NCBI GenBank assembly: GCA_030123525.1
Contig: CP126125.1
Coordinates: 2,356,001 to 2,420,000 of the forward strand
Source of the DNA: ELB16-189 sp018266435
GTDB lineage: Bacteria; Bacteroidota; Bacteroidia; Cytophagales; Cyclobacteriaceae
Length of the DNA stretch: 64,000 bases
Direction: 5' to 3'
Shown here piece after piece: positions 60,840-64,000 of the stretch. A model generated the notes under the pieces. The model was not told the DNA's origin and did not search any database. It saw nothing but the letters and a program-made list of their open reading frames with translations. Position 1 is the stretch's first letter. Each line of letters begins with the position of its first letter. Both the position numbers and the translations under genes were made by a program.

Positions 60840-63227
60840 ATGCTTCGCAATCATCTCAAAATCACATTCCGTAATTTACTGCGCTACAAATCATTCAGCG
60901 TGATCAATATTGCCGGGCTCACCATTGGGCTGGTCACGGTTTTGGCCATCAGTTTGTATGTGGTCGATGAATTGTCGTTCGATCGGTTTCATGAAAAGGT
61001 AGAACGGATTTACCGCATCGTTATCAAAGCCGATTATGACGGTAAGTCGCACCAATGGAGCCAGGTTCCCAACAAAGTAGCGCCAACTGTGGCGAACGAA
61101 ATTCCGGAAGTAGAAAAGGCTGTCCGCGTGTTTCATCATAATTTTGGCGACATCGCGTTTGTATCAACTGAAACTGAAAAATTTGCTGAGAAAGAATTGT
61201 ATTTTGCTGATCCGGCAATCTTCGATGTGTTTTCTATTTCCTTACTTGAAGGGGATGCGCAGAAAGCATTAGCGCGCAAAGGCACGGTCATTCTCTCTGA
61301 AACCACGGCCAGAAAATATTTTGGTGATAAAAGCCCCGTAGGAAAGACCATCAGTGTGGATAATCAGATTACTCTGGAAGTAACGGGTGTGTACAAAGAT
61401 TTTCCTGCTAACTCATCACTTACCGGCCAGATTATCGGCTCGTTTTCATCAATTAATTTTGGAAAAGATGAAAATCAGAGTTGGGGAAACGCCAGCTTTG
61501 AAACTTTTTTGCTGTTGAAAGACAAGACAACACCACAGGCTGTGAATCAAAAGATAGCAGCCATGCTGGAGCGCAACATCCCGAAAGAAGATCGTTGGTT
61601 TTCGCTTTCACTTCAGCCGATGGCAGACATTCATCTTCACTCCGATATGTTGGAGTCCAGCTTTGACCGTAAGGTGTATGGCGATTTTAACCAAATAAAA
61701 ATCCTGATCGTGTTGGCCTTGGCGGTGTTGGTCATTGCAGCCGTTAATTATGTGAATTTAACCACTGCCCAATCTCAGCGGAGAAACAAAGAGGTTGGTG
61801 TTTCTAAAACCCTGGGGGCTACTTTTGGGCAAATGAGTTTTAAATTTTTCTTCGAGGCTTCTTTTGTTGTGTTGATTTCTTTGATTTTTTCTGTTATTGT
61901 TTTTTATTCTTTGCTACCCTCGATTAATTCCCTGATCGGAAAAAACATTTCGGCTGCTTATTTATTTACCCCGTATTTTATTGCCTCATTTGCAGTGGTG
62001 TGGGTTCTGCTCACATTGCTCTCGGGTTTTTACCCGGCTTTTTACCTCTCATCGTTTTCGCCCAAGGCAGTTATTCAAAAAGCGGCTGCTTCACGCAGTC
62101 AATCGGCCATGCGCAAAGGGCTGGTGGTTTTTCAATTTTCTATTTCGGTCATTCTCATTTGCAGCACACTTATCTTTTATCAACAGATGAGTTACATCAG
62201 TCAAAAAAAATTAGGATATAAGCCCGAGCAGGTTCTTGCGGTGATGGTGTCAGCCGCCAAAGACAAACTTCAAGTACCTTCGTTGAAAAAAGAATTTGAA
62301 GCTTTGCCCGAAGTAAAAAAGGTAAGCATCAGCCAATCATATCCCGGCATTGGCACAAGCGGCTATACTCTTACACCCGAAGGAAGCTCAACGGGCACGT
62401 TCATTTCGGCTACTCGCTCATCTTATGAAATACTGGATGTATTGGGTATAAAACTATTGGCCGGCAAAACTCTTCCGGAATTTAAAGACCCTAAAGACAC
62501 TACCGTGCAGGTGGTGTTGAATAAAGCTGCGGTAGATTATTTACAGCTTACGCCTGATGAGGCAATAGGCAAGAGGGTAAAGATTTTTTATAATCAACCA
62601 ACTGAGGTAATTGGAGTGACCGAAGATTTTCACTTTGGGTCGTTGCACCAAAAAATTGCTCCTTATTGTTTTGATAACTCGCGTGACAACAGCATGGGGT
62701 ATTTATTATTACGACTGGACACTAAAGATATTCGCTCGTCATTAATCAAACTGGAGGGTGTGTATAGAAAAATTATTCCTTCGGCATTTGAATACACTTT
62801 TATTGATGAGCAAATGGCTCAGCTTCATGCAGCCGATAAGCAACTGACCCGGGTGGTTTCATTCTTTGCTGCTCTAGCCATTTTTGTGGCCTGCCTGGGG
62901 TTATATGCGCTGGCCTCTTTTACGGCTGAACAAAAGACAAAAGAAATCGGCATACGAAAAGTGATGGGCGCCAGCGCAACTCAACTAGTCAATATGCTGT
63001 CTAAAGAATTTTTGATACTGGTGCTCATCGCTTTTATAATAGGTATTCCGGCCAGTTATTATTTTATGAACCGATGGCTCGAAAGTTTTGCTTACCGTAC
63101 CGAGATCGGTGTTGGTGTTTTTGCCTTGGCTGGTCTGCTTAGCTTAGTCGTTGCCTGGCTCACGGTGAGCATTGAGTCGTTCAAAGCGGCTCATGCCGAT
63201 CCGGTAAAAAGTTTGAGAAGCGAGTGA
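60840..63227 (+). CDS. Duplicated MacB/FtsX-type permease, array member 6
   Basis: 795 residues, starting MLRNHLKITFRNLLRYKSFS and ending DPVKSLRSE. The second FtsX block has the normal EIGIRKVMGAS motif. In the first block it reads EVGVSKTLGAT, with Ser where the other copies have Arg, so ATPase contact through that half may be weakened (inference). It is the last copy; a convergent HNH gene follows after 70 bases. Confidence 0.87.
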   Translation: MLRNHLKITFRNLLRYKSFSVINIAGLTIGLVTVLAISLYVVDELSFDRFHEKVERIYRIVIKADYDGKSHQWSQVPNKVAPTVANEIPEVEKAVRVFHHNFGDIAFVSTETEKFAEKELYFADPAIFDVFSISLLEGDAQKALARKGTVILSETTARKYFGDKSPVGKTISVDNQITLEVTGVYKDFPANSSLTGQIIGSFSSINFGKDENQSWGNASFETFLLLKDKTTPQAVNQKIAAMLERNIPKEDRWFSLSLQPMADIHLHSDMLESSFDRKVYGDFNQIKILIVLALAVLVIAAVNYVNLTTAQSQRRNKEVGVSKTLGATFGQMSFKFFFEASFVVLISLIFSVIVFYSLLPSINSLIGKNISAAYLFTPYFIASFAVVWVLLTLLSGFYPAFYLSSFSPKAVIQKAAASRSQSAMRKGLVVFQFSISVILICSTLIFYQQMSYISQKKLGYKPEQVLAVMVSAAKDKLQVPSLKKEFEALPEVKKVSISQSYPGIGTSGYTLTPEGSSTGTFISATRSSYEILDVLGIKLLAGKTLPEFKDPKDTTVQVVLNKAAVDYLQLTPDEAIGKRVKIFYNQPTEVIGVTEDFHFGSLHQKIAPYCFDNSRDNSMGYLLLRLDTKDIRSSLIKLEGVYRKIIPSAFEYTFIDEQMAQLHAADKQLTRVVSFFAALAIFVACLGLYALASFTAEQKTKEIGIRKVMGASATQLVNMLSKEFLILVLIAFIIGIPASYYFMNRWLESFAYRTEIGVGVFALAGLLSLVVAWLTVSIESFKAAHADPVKSLRSE

Positions 63228-63297
63228 TGCGTAAAACTTAGGAATGGCTTCAGGTCAATAACCAGAATCAGGTATTGATTTTTGTATCACTGAATCG

Positions 63298-63804
63298 CTA
63301 CGCAGATTTTGCCCCCAGAAATTCATCCCACTCGTTGTGATTTGAGCCAGAGATGTCGTGCAAGAACAGGGCATAACTTGGTTTAAATGGTTTATGTTTC
63401 AGTGGCATGTTGGCTTCTTCGGGGGTAAAGTCACCTTTTTTGGCATTGCATTTTTTGCAGGCCGAAACCAGGTTATGCCACGTGTGTGTACCACCACGTG
63501 AGCTGGGAATAACATGATCTAAGGTCAACTCTCTCTTGGTGCCGCAATATTGACATTCAAAGCTGTCGCGCTTAAAAACATTTTGGCGGGTAAGTGTTAC
63601 TCCTTTATACGGGGCATGAACAAAGCGGTTCAGCCGGATAACCGAAGGCATGGGGTATGCGTGTGTAACTGTGCGGAGTTTATGACCATTGGCTGAGCGC
63701 ACCATCTCGCTTTTATTCAGGTAAACCATGACAAAAGCACGCTCTACCGAACATACCATCAGCGGGCTATAATCTTGATTCAGAACTAAAACACGACTGT
63801 TCAC
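63298..63804 (-). CDS. HNH endonuclease
   Basis: 168 residues. The C-terminal HNH domain has a zinc site of Cys84, Cys87, Cys116 and Cys119, and the catalytic LDHVIPSSRGG (His97) with HNL (His110, Asn111). The N-terminal part (VLNQDYSPLMVCSVERAFVM) is the usual one for this widespread single-domain group in Bacteroidota. The start is GTG at 63804. A stand-alone nuclease with no adjacent methylase or toxin partner; its role in the cell is unknown. Confidence 0.88.
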   Translation of the reverse strand: MNSRVLVLNQDYSPLMVCSVERAFVMVYLNKSEMVRSANGHKLRTVTHAYPMPSVIRLNRFVHAPYKGVTLTRQNVFKRDSFECQYCGTKRELTLDHVIPSSRGGTHTWHNLVSACKKCNAKKGDFTPEEANMPLKHKPFKPSYALFLHDISGSNHNEWDEFLGAKSA

Positions 63805-63873
63805 GATGAAAAGATAAAACCAAAGTTTGGTTTAAACAACTATGAGCCAGCAAACAGGCCAAGGCCTCAAAGT

Positions 63874-64000
63874 TTAATGAATGATGCTGCGGATGGAGTC
63901 GAGGGTGTGCGAGTATATTTTTGTGTCTGCCTGAAGAATGCCTTTTTCATCTAAGATGTCGATTCGCACCTGACCCGAGGCGTGAATGATTCGGTGGTCG
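63874..64000 (-). CDS. Unidentified protein, 3' end only
   Basis: The last 41 codons of a minus-strand gene that begins beyond the window; the stop is TAA at 63874-63876. The readable part is HASGQVRIDILDEKG and the end SHTLDSIRSIIH. Codon use fits a real gene, but I do not recognise the family from this fragment. Confidence 0.5.
   Translation of the reverse strand, partial: DHRIIHASGQVRIDILDEKGILQADTKIYSHTLDSIRSIIH

Overview
The window looks like chromosomal DNA of a Bacteroidota bacterium, most likely in the Cytophagales (inference). The evidence is protein content rather than any taxonomic marker. There is an LptD-like, amidase and MCE gene set, an aerotolerance-type (BatA-like) protein, a TamB of about 1,520 residues, adjacent topoisomerase IV genes, several lipoproteins, and a run of about 800-residue FtsX-type permeases. 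Several genes are preceded by the Bacteroidota -7 promoter element TAnnTTTG. No tRNA, rRNA, CRISPR array or recognisable insertion sequence was seen. The only structural RNA found is RNase P RNA.

Layout. 1-4.6 kb: envelope lipid and cell-wall genes (LptD-like partial gene on the minus strand; amidase, MCE and an acyl-CoA carboxylase beta subunit on the plus strand). 4.8-9.2 kb: a minus-strand operon of a BamA-type barrel, a BatA-like protein and a dihydroorotase homologue that has lost its metal site. 9.5-11.0 kb: an AT-rich M20 peptidase gene bracketed by inverted repeats, which looks acquired. 11.1-16.0 kb: dnaA, divergent from a fused methylmalonyl-CoA mutase. 16.2-22.8 kb: a TMEM175-type channel, a DUF1761 protein, a DUF4965 glutaminase-family protein, a serine hydrolase, an SDR, a phosphoesterase lipoprotein and a small zinc-ribbon protein. 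22.9-28.9 kb: DUF3052, tamB and tsaD, the last two divergent with overlapping start codons. 28.9-31.2 kb: 3-hydroxyacyl-CoA dehydrogenase and small membrane or lipoprotein genes.

31.3-36.8 kb: parE, parC and an OmpA-type protein. 36.9-48.1 kb: mostly membrane and ion-handling genes (MgtC, hemolysin III, a pentameric ligand-gated channel homologue, Kup, membrane pyrophosphatase), plus a Rieske oxygenase, rnpB and a decayed outer-membrane-protein remnant. 48.4-63.2 kb: six consecutive plus-strand paralogues of a duplicated MacB/FtsX permease with no ATPase gene among them. 63.3-64 kb: an HNH endonuclease and the 3' end of an unidentified gene.

The most notable features are the six-member permease array, the pentameric channel homologue sharing a divergent promoter region with rnpB, the MutA-MutB fusion, the pseudo-dihydroorotase, and the inverted-repeat-flanked M20 gene.
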